NCBI GenBank assembly: GCA_949130485.1
Contig: OX422196.1
Location: 2,710,889-2,774,888 of the forward strand
Source: Agelas oroides
Taxonomy: Eukaryota > Porifera > Demospongiae > Agelasida > Agelasidae
DNA: 64,000 nucleotides
Reading direction: 5' to 3'
A program made the position numbers and the translations under genes. The notes under the pieces were generated by a model. It ran no database searches and was not told the DNA's origin. It was given only the letters and a program-made list of their open reading frames with translations. Positions 20,401 to 33,500 of this stretch are shown piece by piece (within the stretch, counting starts at the first letter, position 1; each line of letters starts with the position of its first letter).

Positions 20401-21393
20401 TGGTAGAATGTAGTAGAGTCAAGTAGAATCAAGTAGAGCCATGGTAGAGTGTAGTAGATTCAAGTAGAGCCAAGTAGAGCCAAGGTAGAGTGTAGTACAG
20501 TCAAGTAGAGCCATGGCTGAATGTAGTAGAGTCAAGTAGAGTCAAGTAGAGCCATGGTAGAATGTAGTAGAGGCATACAGAGTCAAGTAGAGCTATGGTA
20601 GAATGCAGTAGAGTCACGTAGAGTCACATGGAGCCATGGTGGAATGTAGTAGAGACATGGTAGAGCGTAGTAGAGTCAAGTAGACCCAAGTAGAGCCATG
20701 GTAGAGTGTAGTAGAGTCACGTAGAACCAAGTAGAGCCAAGGTAGGGTGTAGTGCACTCAAGTAGAGCCAAGTAGAGCCATGGTAGAGTGTAGTAGAGTC
20801 AAGTAGAGTCAAGGTAGAATGTAGTAGAGTCATGCATGTAGTGTGAAGTAGAGCCATGATATACAATGGAGTAGAGCCAAGGTAGAGTGTAGTAGAGTCA
20901 AGTAGAGCCAAGTAGAGCCAAGGTAGAGTGTAGTGGACTCACGTAAAACCAAGTAGAGCCATGGTAGAGTGTACTAGAGTCAAGTAGAGTCAAGTAGAGC
21001 CATGGTAGAATGTAGTAGAGCAAGGTAGAGCCATGGTAGAGTGTAGGAGAGTCAAGTAGAGTCACGTGGATCCATGGTAGGATGTAGTAGAGCCATAGAA
21101 GAGTTTAGTACAGACAAGTAGAGCCAGGTCTAGCAATGATATAGTGTAGTAGAGTCAAGTAGAGCCAAGTAGAACCATCGTAGAGTGTAGTAGAGTCAAG
21201 TAGAGCCACGGTAGCATGTAGTAGAGTCATGTAGAGCCAAGTAGAGCCACAATAGAGTGTGGTAGAGTCACGTAGAGCCAAGTAGAGTCATGGTAGAGTA
21301 TAGTAGAGTCAAGTAGAGTCACGTAGAGCCATGGTAGAATGTAGTAGAGTCAAGTAGAATCAAGTAGAGCCAAGTAGAGCCATGGTAGAATGT

Positions 21394-21453
21394 TTTTTTG
21401 TTTTCATGTTTTATACTTTTGTTCTTTTCAACCTGAAAAGGTCATTCATTGTG

Positions 21454-21494
<41 letters not shown>
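21394..21494 (+). mobile_element. Poly(A)-ended insertion inside the satellite
   Basis: About 60 bp of non-satellite sequence (starting TTTTTTGTTTTCATG and ending GGTCATTCATTGTG) is followed by 41 consecutive A (21454-21494), after which the satellite resumes at GTAGATCC. Comparison with the parallel copy near 23611-23660 shows that about 20 bp of satellite (AGTAGAGTCTTGTAGAGTCA) is missing at the insertion point, and no target duplication is seen. It looks like the 3' end of a polyadenylated transcript inserted at a break. It is too short to assign to a gene or a retroelement. Confidence 0.8.
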
Positions 21495-21497
<3 letters not shown>

Positions 21498-24400
21498 GAT
21501 CCATGGTAGAATGTAGTAGAGTCATCTAGTGTCAAGTAGAGCCATGGTACAATGGAGTAGAGCCATCGTAGAGTGTAGTAGAGTCAAGTAGAGCCATGGT
21601 AGAGTGTAGTAGAGTCAAGTAGTGCCATGGTAGATTGTAGTAGAGTCATGTAGTGTGAAGTAGAGCCATGATATACAATGGAGTAGAGCCATGGTAGAGT
21701 GTAGTAGAGTCAAGTAGAGCCAAGTAGAGCCAAGGTAGAGTGTAGTGGACTCAAGTAGAGCCAAGTAGAGCCATGGTAGAGTGTAGTAGAGTCAGGTAGA
21801 GACAAGTAGAGCCATGGTAGGATGTATAGTAGAGTCATGTAGAGTCAAGTAGAGCCATGCTAGAATGAAGTAGAGCAAGGTAGAGCCATGGTAGAGTGTA
21901 GGAGAGTCAAGTAGAGTCACGTGGATCCATGGTAGGATGTAGTAGAGCCAAGGTAGAGTGTAGTACAGACAAGTAGAGCCAGGTCCAGCAATGATATAGT
22001 GTAGTAGAGTCAAGTAGAGCAAAGTAGAGCCATCGTAGAGTGTAGTAGAGTCAAGTAGAGCCAAGTAGAGCCACAGTAGAGTGTGGTAGAGTCACGTAGA
22101 GCCAGGTAGAGTCATGGTAGAGTGTAGTAGAGTCAAGTAGAGTCACGTAGAGCCATGGTAGAATGTAGTAGAGTCATGTAGTGTCAAGTAGAGACATGGT
22201 ACTATAGAGTAGAGCCATGGTAGAGTGTAGTAGAGTCAGGTAGAGCCACGTAGACCCACGGTAGCATGTAGTAGAGTCATGTAGAGCCAAGTAGAGCCAT
22301 GGTAGAATGTAGTAGAGCCAGGTAGAGCCATGGTAGAATGGAGTAGAGTCAAGTAGAGTCAAGTGGAGACATGGTAGAATGTAGTAGAGCCAACGTAGAG
22401 TGTAGTATAGTGAAGTAGAGTCAAGTAGAGCCATGGTAGAATGTAGTAGAGGTATACAGAGTCAAGTAGAGCTATCGTAGAATGTAGTAGAGTGAAGTAG
22501 AGTCACGTGGAGCCATGGTAGAATGTAGTAGAGACAGGGTAGAGTGTAGTACAGTCAAGTAGAGACAAGTAGAGCCATGGTAGTGTGTAGTAAAGTCAAG
22601 TAGAGCAAAGTAGAGCTATGGTAGAGTGTAGTAGAGCCAAGTAGAGCAACGGTAGAGTGTAGGAGAGTGAAGTAGAGTCAAGAAGAGCCATGGTAGCATC
22701 TAGTAGAATCATGTAGTGTCAAGTAGAGCCATGGTAGAATGTAGTAGAGCAAGGTAGAGCCATGGTAGTGTGTAGTAGAGTCAAGTAGAGTCACGTGGAG
22801 CCACGTTAGAATGTAGTAGAGCCAAGGTAGAGTGTAGTACAGTCAAGTAGAGTCAAGTAGAGCCATGGCAGAATGTAGTAGAGTCAAGTAGAGTCAAGTA
22901 GAGCCATGGTAGAATGTAGTAGAGGCATACAGAGTCAAGTAGAGCTATGGTAGAATGCAGTAGAGTCACGTAGAGTCACGTGGAGCCATCGTAGAATGTA
23001 GTAGAGCCATGGTGGAGTGTAGTAGAGTCAAGTAGAGCCAATTTGAGCCATGGTAGAGTGTAGTAGAGTGAAGTTGAGCGATGGTAGAATGTAGTGGACT
23101 CAAGTAGAGCCAAGTAGAGCCAGGGTAGAGTGTAGTAGAGTCAAGTAGAGCCAAGTAGAGCCAAGGTAGAATGTAGTGGACTCAAGTAGAGCCAAGTAGA
23201 GCCATGGTAGAATGTAGTAGAATCATGTAGAGTCAAGTAGAGCCATGGTAGAATGTAGTAGAGCAAGGTAGAGCCATGGTAGAGTGTAGGAGAGTCAAGT
23301 AGAGTCACGTGGATCCATGGTAGGATGTAGTAGAGCCATAGAAGAGTTTAGTACAGACAAGTAGAGCCAGGTCTAGCAATGATATAGTGTAGTAGAGTCA
23401 AGTAGAGCCAAGTAGAGCCATCGTAGAGTGTAGTAGAGTCAAGTAGAGCCACGGTAGCATGTAGTAGAGTCATGTAGAGCCAAGTAGATCCACAGTAGAG
23501 TGTGGTAGAGTCACGTAGAGCCAAGTAGAGTCATGGTAGAGTATAGTAGAGTCAAGTAGAGTCACGTAGAGCCATGGTAGAATGTAGTAGAGTCAAGTAG
23601 AATCAAGTAGAGCCAAGTAGAGCCATGGTAGAATGTAGTAGAGTCTTGTAGAGTCAAGTAGATCCATGGTAGAATGTAGTAGAGTCATCTAGTGTCAAGT
23701 AGAGCCATGGTACAATGGAGTAGAGCCATCGTAGAGTGTAGTAGAGTCAAGTAGAGCCATGGTAGATTGTAGTAGAGTCATGTAGTGTGAAGTAGAGCCA
23801 TGATATACAATGGAGTATAGCCATGGTAGAGTGTAGTAGAGTCAAGTAGAGCCAAGTAGAGCCAAGGTGGAGTGTAGTGGACTCAAGTAGAGCCAAGTAG
23901 AGCCATGGAAGAGTGTAGTAGAGTCAGGTAGAGACAAGTAGACCCATGGTAGGATGTATAGTAGAGTCATGTAGAGTCAAGTAGAGCCATGCTAGAATGA
24001 AGTAGAGCAAGGTAGAGCCATGGTAGAGTGTAGGAGAGTCAACTAGAGTCACGTGGATCCATGGTAGGATGTAGTAGAGCCAAGGTAGAGTGTAGTAGAG
24101 ACAAGTAGAGCCAGGTCCAGCAATGATATAGTGTAGTAGAGTCAAGTAGAGCAAAGTAGAGCCATCGTAGAGTGTAGTAGAGTCAAGTAGAGCCAAGTAG
24201 AGCCACAGTAGAGTGTGGTAGAGTCACGTAGAGCCAGGTAGAGTCATGGTAGAGTGTAGTAGAGTCAAGTAGAGTCACGTAGAGCCATGGTAGAATGTAG
24301 TAGAGTCATGTAGTGTCAAGTAGAGACATGGTACTATAGAGTAGATCCATGGTAGAGTGTAGTAGAGTCAGGTAGAGCCACGTAGACCCACGGTAGCATG

Positions 24401-25800
24401 TAGTAGAGTCATGTAGAGCCAAGTAGAGCCATGGTAGAATGTAGAAGAGCCAGGTTGAGCCATGGTAGAATGCAGTAGAGTCAAGTAGAGTCAAGTGGAG
24501 ACATGGTAGAATGTAGTAGAGCCAACGTAGAGTGTAGTATAGTGAAGTAGAGTCAAGTAGAGCCATGGTAGAATGTAGTAGAGGTATACAGAGTCAAGTA
24601 GAGCTATCGTAGAATGTAGTAGAGTGAAGTAGAGTCACGTGGAGCCATGGTAGAATGTAGTAGAGACAGGGTAGAGTGTAGTACAGTCAAGTAGAGACAA
24701 GTAGAGCCATGGTAGTGTGTAGTAAAGTCAAGTAGAGCAAAGTAGAGCTATGGTAGAGTGTAGTAGAGCCAAGTAGAGCAACGGTAGAGTGTAGGAGAGT
24801 GAAGTAGAGTCAAGAAGAGCCATGGTAGCATCTAGTAGAATCATGTAGTGTCAAGTAGAGCCATGGTAGAATGTAGTAGAGCAAGGTAGAGCCATGGTAG
24901 TGTGTAGTAGAGTCAAGTAGAGTCACGTGGAGCCACGTTAGAATGTAGTAGAGCCAAGGTAGAGTGTAGTACAGTCAAGTAGAGTCAAGTAGAGCCATGG
25001 CAGAATGTAGTAGAGTCAAGTAGAGTCAAGTAGAGCCATGGTAGAATGTAGTAGAGGCATACAGAGTCAAGTAGAGCTATGGTAGAATGCAGTAGAGTCA
25101 CCTCGAGCCATGGTAGAATGTAGTAGAGCCATGGTAGAGTGTAGTAGAGTCAAGTAGAGCCAATTTTAGCCATGATAGAGTGTAGTAGAGTGAAGTAGAG
25201 CCATGGTAGAATGTAGTATAGTCATATAGTGTGAAGTAGAGCCATGGTAGAGTGTAGTAAAGTGAAGTAGAGCCAAGTAGAGCCAAGGTAGAATGTAGTG
25301 AACTCAAGTAGAGCAAGGGTAGAGTGTAGTAGAGTCAAGTAGAGTCAAGTAGAGCCATGGTAGAATATAGTAGAGTCATGTAGAGTCAAGTAGAGCCATG
25401 GTAGAATGTAGTAGAGCAAGGTAGAGCCATGGTAGAGTGTAGGAGAGTCAAGTAGAGTTACGTGGATCCATGGTAGGATGGAGTTGAGCAACGGTAGAGT
25501 GTAGTAGAGACAAGTAGAGCCAGGTCTAGCAATGATATAGTGTATAGTAGAGTCAAGTAGAGCCAAGTAGAGCCATCGTAGAGTGTAGTAGAGCAAAGTA
25601 GAGCCATGGTAGAATCTAGTACAGTCATGTAGTGTCAAGTAGAGCCATGGTACAATGGAGTAGAGTCATGGTAGAGTGTAGTAGAGTCAAGTAGAGCCAC
25701 GGTAGAGTGTGGTAGAGACACGTAGAGCCAAGTAGAGTCATGGTAGAGTGTAGTAGAGTCAAGTAGAGCCAAGTATAGAGCCATGGTAGAATGTAGAAGA
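21495..25800 (+). repeat. About 2.13-kb tandem duplication within the satellite
   Basis: Landmarks are offset by 2132 bp: 21792 and 23924, 22174 and 24306, and 22449 and 24581 (the GAGGTATACAGAG variant). At the left end the offset is 2163, and the 31-bp difference is one extra satellite unit near 21590. This shows directly that single 31-bp units are gained or lost. Confidence 0.8.
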
Positions 25801-27589
25801 GTCATGTAGTGTCAAGTAGAGACATGGTACTATGGAGTAGAGCCATGGTAGAGTGTAGTAGAGTCAGGTAGAGCCATGTAGAGCCACGGGAGTATGTAGT
25901 AGAGTCATGTAGAGCGAAGTAGAGCCATGGTAGAATGTAGTAGAGCCAGGTATAGCCATGGTAGAATGCAGTAGAGTCAAGTAGAGTCACGTGGAGTCAC
26001 GTTAGAATGTAGTAGAGCCAAGGTAGAGTGTAGTAGAGTCAAGTAGAGTCAAGTAGAGCCATGGCAGAATGTAGTAGAGTCAAGTAGAGTCAAGTAGAGC
26101 CATGGTAGAATGTAGTAGAGGCATACAGAGTCAAGTAGAGCTATGGTAGAATGCAGTAGAGTCACGTAGAGTCACGTGGAGCCATCGTAGAATGTAGTAG
26201 AGCCATGGTGGAGTGTAGTAGAGTCAAGTAGAGCCAATTTGAGCCATGGTAGAGTGTAGTAGAGGAAAGTAGAGCCATGGTAGAATGTAGTGGACTCAAG
26301 TAGAGCCAAGTAGAGCCAGGGTAGAGTGTAGTAGAGTCAAGTAGAGCCAAGTAGAGCCAAGGTAGAATGTAGTGGACTCAAGTATAGAGCCAGGGTAGAG
26401 TGTAGTAGAGTCAAGTAGAGTCCAGTAGAGCCATGGTAGAATGTAGTAGAATCATGTAGAGTCAAGTAGAGCAATGGTAGAATGTAGTAGAGCAAGGTAG
26501 AGCCATGGTAGAGTGTAGGAGAGTCAAGTAGAGCCAAGTAGAGCCACGGTAGAGTGTGGTAGAGACACGTAGAGCCAAGTAGAGTCATGGTAGAGTGTAG
26601 TAGAGTCAAGTAGAGCCAAGTATAGAGCCATGGTAGAATGTAGTAGAGTCATGTAGTGTCAAGTAGAGACATGGTACTATGGAGTAGAGCCATGGTAGAG
26701 TGTAGTAGAGTCATGTAGAGCCACGGTAGTATGTAGTAGAGTCATGTAGAGCCAAGTAGAGCCATGGTAGAATGTAGTAGAGCCAGGTAGAGCCATGGTA
26801 GAATGAACTAGAGTCAAGTACAGTCACGTGGAGCCACGTTAGAATGTAGTAGAGCCATGGCAGAATGTAGTAGAGTCAAGTAGAGTCAAGTAGATCCATG
26901 GTAGAATGTAGTAGAGACATACAGAGTCAAGTAGAGCTATGGTAGAATGCAGTAGAGTCACGTAGAGTCACGTGGAGCCATGGTAGAATGTAGTAGAGCC
27001 ATAGTAGAGTGTAGTACAGTCAAGTAGAGCCAATTTGAGCCATGGTAGAGTGTAGTAGAGTGAAGTAGAGCCATGGTAGAATGTAGTATAGTCATATAGT
27101 GTGAAGTAGAGCCATGATATACAATGGAGTAGAGTCATGGTAGAGTGTAGTAGAGTCAAGTAGAGCCAAGTAGAGCCACGGTAGAGTGTGGTAGAGACAC
27201 GTAGAGCCAAGTAGAGTCATGGTAGAGTGTAGTAGAGTCAAGTAGAGCCAAGTATAGAGCCATGGTAGAATGTAGTAGAGTCATGTAGTGTCAAGTAGAG
27301 ACATGGTACTATGGAGTAGAGCCATGGTAGAGTGTAGTAGAGTCAGGTAGAGCCACGGTAGTATGTAGTAGAGTCATGTAGAGCCAAGTAGAGCCATGGT
27401 AGAATGTAGTAGAGCTAGGTAGAGCCATGGTAGAATGAACTAGAGTCAAGTACAGTCACGTGGAGCCACGTTAGAATGTAGTAGAGCCATGGCAGAATGT
27501 AGTAGAGTCAAGTAGAGTCAAGTAGATCCATGGTAGAATGTAGTAGAGACATACAGAGTCAAGTAGAGCTATGGTAGAATGCAGTAGAG

Positions 27590-30500
27590 TCACGTACAGT
27601 CACGTGGAGCCATGGTAGAATGTAGTAGAGCCGTAGTAGAGTGTAGTACAGTCAAGTAGAGCCAATTTGAGCCATGGTAGAGTGTAGTAGAGTGAAGTAG
27701 AGCCATGGTAGAATGTAGTATAGTCATATAGTGTGAAGTAGAGCCATGGTAGAGTGTAGTAAAGTGAAGTAGAGCCAAGTAGAGCCAAGGTAGAATGTAT
27801 TGGAATCAAGTAGAGCCAGGGTAGAGTGTAGTAGAGTCAAGTAGAGTCAAGTAGAGCCATGGTAGAATGTAGTAGAGTCATGTAGAGTCAAGTAGAGCCA
27901 TGGTAGAATGTAGTAGAGTCATGTAGAGTCAAGTAGAGCCATGGTAGAATGTAGTAGAGCAAGGTAGAGCCATGGTAGAGTGTAGGAGAGTCAAGTAGAG
28001 TCACGTGGATCCATGGTAGGATGGAGTAGAGCAAAGGTAGAGTGTAGTAGAGACAAGTAGAGCCAGGTCTAGCAATGATATAGTGTAGTAGAGTCAAGTA
28101 GAGCCAAGTAGAGCCATCGTAGAGTGTAGTAGAGCAAAGTAGAGTCATGGTAGAATGTAGTAGAGTCATGTAGTGTCAAGTAGAGCCATGGTACAATGGA
28201 GTAGAGCCATGGTAGAGTGTAGTAGAGTCAAGTAGAGCCAAGTAGAACCACGGTAGAGTGTGGTAGAGACACGTAGAGCCAAGTAGAGTCATGGTAGAGT
28301 GTAGTAGAGTCAAGTAGAGCCAAGTATAGAGCCATGGTAGAATGTAGAAGAGTCATGTAGTGTCAAGTAGAGACATGGTACTATGGAGTAGAGCCATGGT
28401 AGAGTGTAGTAGAGTCAGGTAGAGCCATCTAGAGCCACGGGAGTATGTAGTAGAGTCATGTAGAGCGAAGTAGAGCCATGGTAGAATGTAGTAGAGCCAG
28501 GTAGAGCCATGGTAGAATGCAGTAGAGTCAAGTAGAGTCACGTGGAGTCACGTTAGAATGTAGTAGAGCCAAGGTAGAGTGTAGTAGACTCAAGTAGAGC
28601 CATGGCAGAATGTAGTAGAGTCAAGTAGAGTCAAGTAGTGCCATGGTAGAATGTAGTAGAGGCATACAGAGTCAAGTAGAGCTATGGTAGAATGCAGTAG
28701 AGTCACGTAGAGTCACATGGAGCCATGGTGGAATGTGGTAGAGACATGGTAGAGTGTAGTAGAGTCAAGTAGAGCAAAGTAGAGCCATGGTAGAGTGTAG
28801 TAGAGTCACGTAGAACCAAGTAGAGCCAAGGTAGGGTGTAGTGCACTCAAGTATAGAGTCAAGTAGAGTCAAGGTAGAATGTAGTAGAGTCATGTAGTGT
28901 GAAGTAGAGCCATGATATACAATGGAGTAGAGCCAAGGTAGAGTGTAGTAGAGTCAAGTAGAGCCAAGTAGAGCCGAGGTAGAGTGTAGTGGACTCACGT
29001 AAAACCAAGTAGAGCCATGGTAGAGTGTAGTAGAGTCAAGTAGAGTCAAGTAGAGCCATGGTAGAATGTAGTAGAGCAAGGTAGAGCCATGGTAGAGTGT
29101 AGGAGAGTCAAGTAGAGTCACGTGGATCCATGGTAGGATGTAGTAGAGCCATAGAAGAGTTTAGTACAGACAAGTAGAGCCAGGTCTAGCAATGATATAG
29201 TGTAGTAGAGTCAAGTAGAGCCAAGTAGAGCCATCGTAGAGTGTAGTAGAGTCAAGTAGAGCCACGGTAGCATGTAGTAGAGTCATGTAGAGCCAAGTAG
29301 AGCCACAGTACAGTGTGGTAGAGTCACGTAGAGCCAAGTAGAGTCATGGTAGAGTATAGTAGAGTCAAGTAGAGTCACGTAGAGCCATGGTAGAATGTAG
29401 TAAAGTCAAGTAGAATCAAGTAGAGCCATGGTAGAGTGTAGTAGATTCAAGTAGAGCCAAGTAGAGCCAAGGTAGAGTGTAGTACAGTCAAGTAGAGTCA
29501 AGTAGAGCCATGGCTGAATGTAGTAGAGTCAAGTAGAGTCAAGTAGAGCCATGGTAGAATGTAGTAGAGGCATACAGAGTCAAGTAGAGCTATGGTAGAA
29601 TGCAGTAGAGTCACGTAGAGTCACATGGAGCCATGGTAGGATGTAGTAGAGCCATAGAAGAGTTTAGTACAGACAAGTAGAGCCAGGTCTAGCAATGATA
29701 TAGTGTAGTAGAGTCAAGTAGAGCCAAGTAGAGCCAAGTAGAACCATCGTAGAGTGTAGTAGAGTCAAGTAGAGCCACGGTAGCATGTAGTAGAGTCATG
29801 TAGAGCCAAGTAGAGCCACAGTAGAGTGTGGTAGAGTCACGTAGAGCCAAGTAGAGTCATGGTAGAGTATAGTAGAGTCAAGTAGAGTCACGTAGAGCCA
29901 TGGTAGAATGTAGTAGAGTCAAGTAGAATCAAGTAGAGCCATGGTAGAATGTAGTAGAGTCTTGTAGAGTCAAGTAGATCCATGGTAGAATGTAGTAGAG
30001 TCATCTAGTGTCAAGTAGAGCCATGGTACAATGGAGTAGAGCCATCGTAGAGTGTAGTAGAGTCAAGTAGAGCCATGGTAGAGTGTAGTAGAGTCAAGTA
30101 GTGCCATGGTAGATTGTAGTAGAGTCATGTAGTGTGAAGTAGAGCCATGATATACAATGGAGTAGAGCCATGGTAGAGTGTAGTAGAGTCAAGTAGAGCC
30201 AAGTAGAGCCAAGGTAGAGTGTAGTGGACTCAAGTAGAGCCAAGTAGAGCCATGGAGTGTAGTAGAGTCAGGTAGAGACAAGTAGAGCCATGGTAGGATG
30301 TATAGTAGAGTCATGCAGAGTCAAGTAGAGCCATGCTAGAATGAAGTAGAGCAAGGTAGAGCCATGGTAGAGTGTAGGAGAGTCAAGTAGAGTCACGTGG
30401 ATCCATGGTAGGATGTAGTAGAGCCAAGGTATAGTGTAGTAGAGACAAGTAGAGCCAGGTCCAGCAATGATATAGTGTAGTAGAGTCAAGTAGAGCAAAG

Positions 30501-33500
30501 TAGAGCCATCGTAGAGTGTATGTAGTAGAGTCAAGTAGAGCCAAGTAGAGCCACAGTAGAGTGTGGTAGAGTCACGTAGAGCCAGGTAGAGTCATGGTAG
30601 AGTGTAGTAGAGTCAAGTAGAGTCACGTAGAGCCATGGTAGAATGTAGTAGAGTCATGTAGTGTCAAGTAGAGACATGGTACTATAGAGTAGAGCCATGG
30701 TAGAGTGTAGTAGAGTCAGGTAGAGCCACGTAGACCCACGGTAGCATGTAGTAGAGTCATGTAGAGCCAAGTAGAGCCATGGTAGAATGTAGTAGAGCCA
30801 GGTAGAGCCATGGTAGAATGGAGTAGAGTCAAGTAGAGTCAAGTGGAGACATGGTAGAATGTAGTAGAGCCAACGTAGAGTGTAGTATAGTGAAGTAGAG
30901 TCAAGTAGAGCCATGGTAGAATGTAGTAGAGGTATACAGAGTCAAGTAGAGCTATCGTAGAATGTAGTAGAGTGAAGTAGAGTCACGTGGAGCCATGGTA
31001 GAATGTAGTAGAGACAGGGTAGAGTGTAGTACAGTCAAGTAGAGACAAGTAGAGCCATGGTAGTGTGTAGGAGAGTCAAGTAGAGTCACGTGGATCCATG
31101 GTAGGATGTAGTAGATCCAAGGTAGAGTGTAGTAGAGACAAGTAGAGCCAGGTCCAGCAATGATATAGTGTAGTAGAGTCAAGTAGAGCAAAGTAGAGCC
31201 ATCGTAGAGTGTAGTAGAGTCAAGTAGAGCCAAGTAGAGCCACAGTAGAGTGTGGTAGAGTCACGTAGAGCCAGGTAGAATCATGGTAGAGTGTAGTAGA
31301 GTCAAGTAGAGTCACGTAGAGCCATGGTAGAATGTAGTAGAGTCATGTAGTGTCAAGTAGAGACATGGTACTATAGAGTAGAGCCATGGTAGAGTGTAGT
31401 AGAGTCAGGTAGAGCCACGTAGACCCATGGTAGCATGTAGTAGAGTCATGTAGAGCCAAGTAGAGCCATGGTAGAATGTAGTAGAGCCAGGTAGAGCCAT
31501 GGTAGAATGCAGTAGAGTCAAGTAGAGTCAAGTGGAGACATGGTAGAATGTAGTAGAGCCAACGTAGAGTGTAGTATAGTGAAGTAGAGTCAAGTAGAGC
31601 CATGGTAGAATGTAGTAGAGGTATACAGAGTCAAGTAGAGCTATCGTAGAATGTAGTAGAGTGAAGTAGAGTCACGTGGAGCCATGGTAGAATGTAGTAG
31701 AGACAGGGTAGAGTGTAGTACAGTCAAGTAGAGACAAGTAGAGCCATGGTAGTGTGTAGTAAAGTCAAGTAGAGCAAAGTAGAGCTATGGTAGAGTGTAG
31801 TAGAGCCAAGTAGAGCAACGGTAGAGTGTAGGAGAGTGAAGTAGAGTCAAGAAGAGCCATGGTAGCATCTAGTAGAATCATGTAGTGTCAAGTAGAGCCA
31901 TGGTAGAATGTAGTAGAGCAAGGTAGAGCCATGGTAGTGTGTAGTAGAGTCAAGTAGAGTCACGTGGAGCCACGTTAGAATGTAGTAGAGCCAAGGTAGA
32001 GTGTAGTACAGTCAAGTAGAGTCAAGTAGAGCCATGGCAGAATGTAGTAGAGTCAAGTAGAGTCAAGTAGAGCCATGGTAGAATGTAGTAGAGGCATACA
32101 GAGTCAAGTAGAGCTATGGTAGAATGCAGTAGAGTCACGTGGAGCCATGGTAGAATGTAGTAGAGCCATGGTAGAGTGTAGTAGAGTCAAGTAGAGCCAA
32201 TTTGAGCCATGGTAGAGTGTAGTAGAGTGAAGTAGAGCCATGGTAGAATGTAGTATAGTCATATAGTGTGAAGTAGAGCCATGGTAGAGTGTAGTAAAGT
32301 GAAGTAGAGCCAAGTAGAGCCAAGGTAGAATGTAGTGGACTCAAGTAGAGCAAGGGTAGAGTGTAGTAGAGTCAAGTAGAGTCAAGTAGAGCCATGGTAG
32401 AATGTAGTAGAGTCATGTAGAGTCAAGTAGAGCCATGGTAGAATGTAGTAGAGCAAGGTAGAGCCATGGTAGAGTGTAGGAGAATCAAGTAGAGTTACGT
32501 GGATCCATGGTAGGATGGAGTTGAGCAACGGTAGAGTGTAGTAGAGACAAGTAGAGCCAGGTCTAGCAATGATATAGTGTATAGTAGAGTCAAGTAGAGC
32601 CAAGTAGAGCCATCGTAGAGTGTAGTAGAGCAAAGTAGAGCCATGGTAGAATCTAGTAGAGTCATGTAGTGTCAAGTAGAGCCATGGTATAATGGAGTAG
32701 AGTCATGGTAGAGTGTAGTAGAGTCAAGTAGAGCCAAGTAGAGCCACGGTAGAGTGTGGTAGAGACACGTAGAGCCAACTAGAGTCATGGTAGAGTGTAG
32801 TAGAGTCAAGTAGAGCCAAGTATAGAGCCATGGTAGAATGTAGAAGAGTCATGTAGTGTCAAGTAGAGACATGGTACTATGGAGTAGAGCCATGGTAGAG
32901 TGTAGTAGAGTCAGGTAGAGCCATCTAGAGCCACGGGAGTATGTAGTAGAGTCATGTAGAACGAAGTAGAGCCATGGTAGAATGTAGTAGAGCCAGGTAG
33001 AGCCATGGTAGAATGCAGTAGAGTCAAGTAGAGTCACGTGGAGTCACGTTAGAATGTAGTAGAGCCAAGATAGAGTGTAGTAGACTCAAGTAGAGTCAAG
33101 TAGAGCCATGGCAGAATGTAGTAGAGTCAAGTAGAGTCAAGTAGAGCCATGGTAGAATGTAGTAGAGGCATACAGAGTCAAGTAGAGCTATGGTAGAATG
33201 CAGTAGAGTCACGTAGAGTCACATGGAGCCATGGTGGAATGTAGTAGAGACATGGTAGAGTGTAGTAGAGTCAAGTAGAGCCAAGTAGAGCCATGGTAGA
33301 GTGTAGTAGAGTCACGTAGAACCAAGTAGAGCCAAGGTAGGGTGTAGTGCACTCAAGTATAGAGTCAAGTAGAGTCAAGGTAGAATGTAGTAGAGTCATG
33401 TAGTGTGAAGTAGAGCCATGATATACAATGGAGTAGCCAAGTAGAGCCATGGTAGAGTGTAGTAGAGTCAAGTAGAGTAAAGTAGAGCCATGGTAGAATG

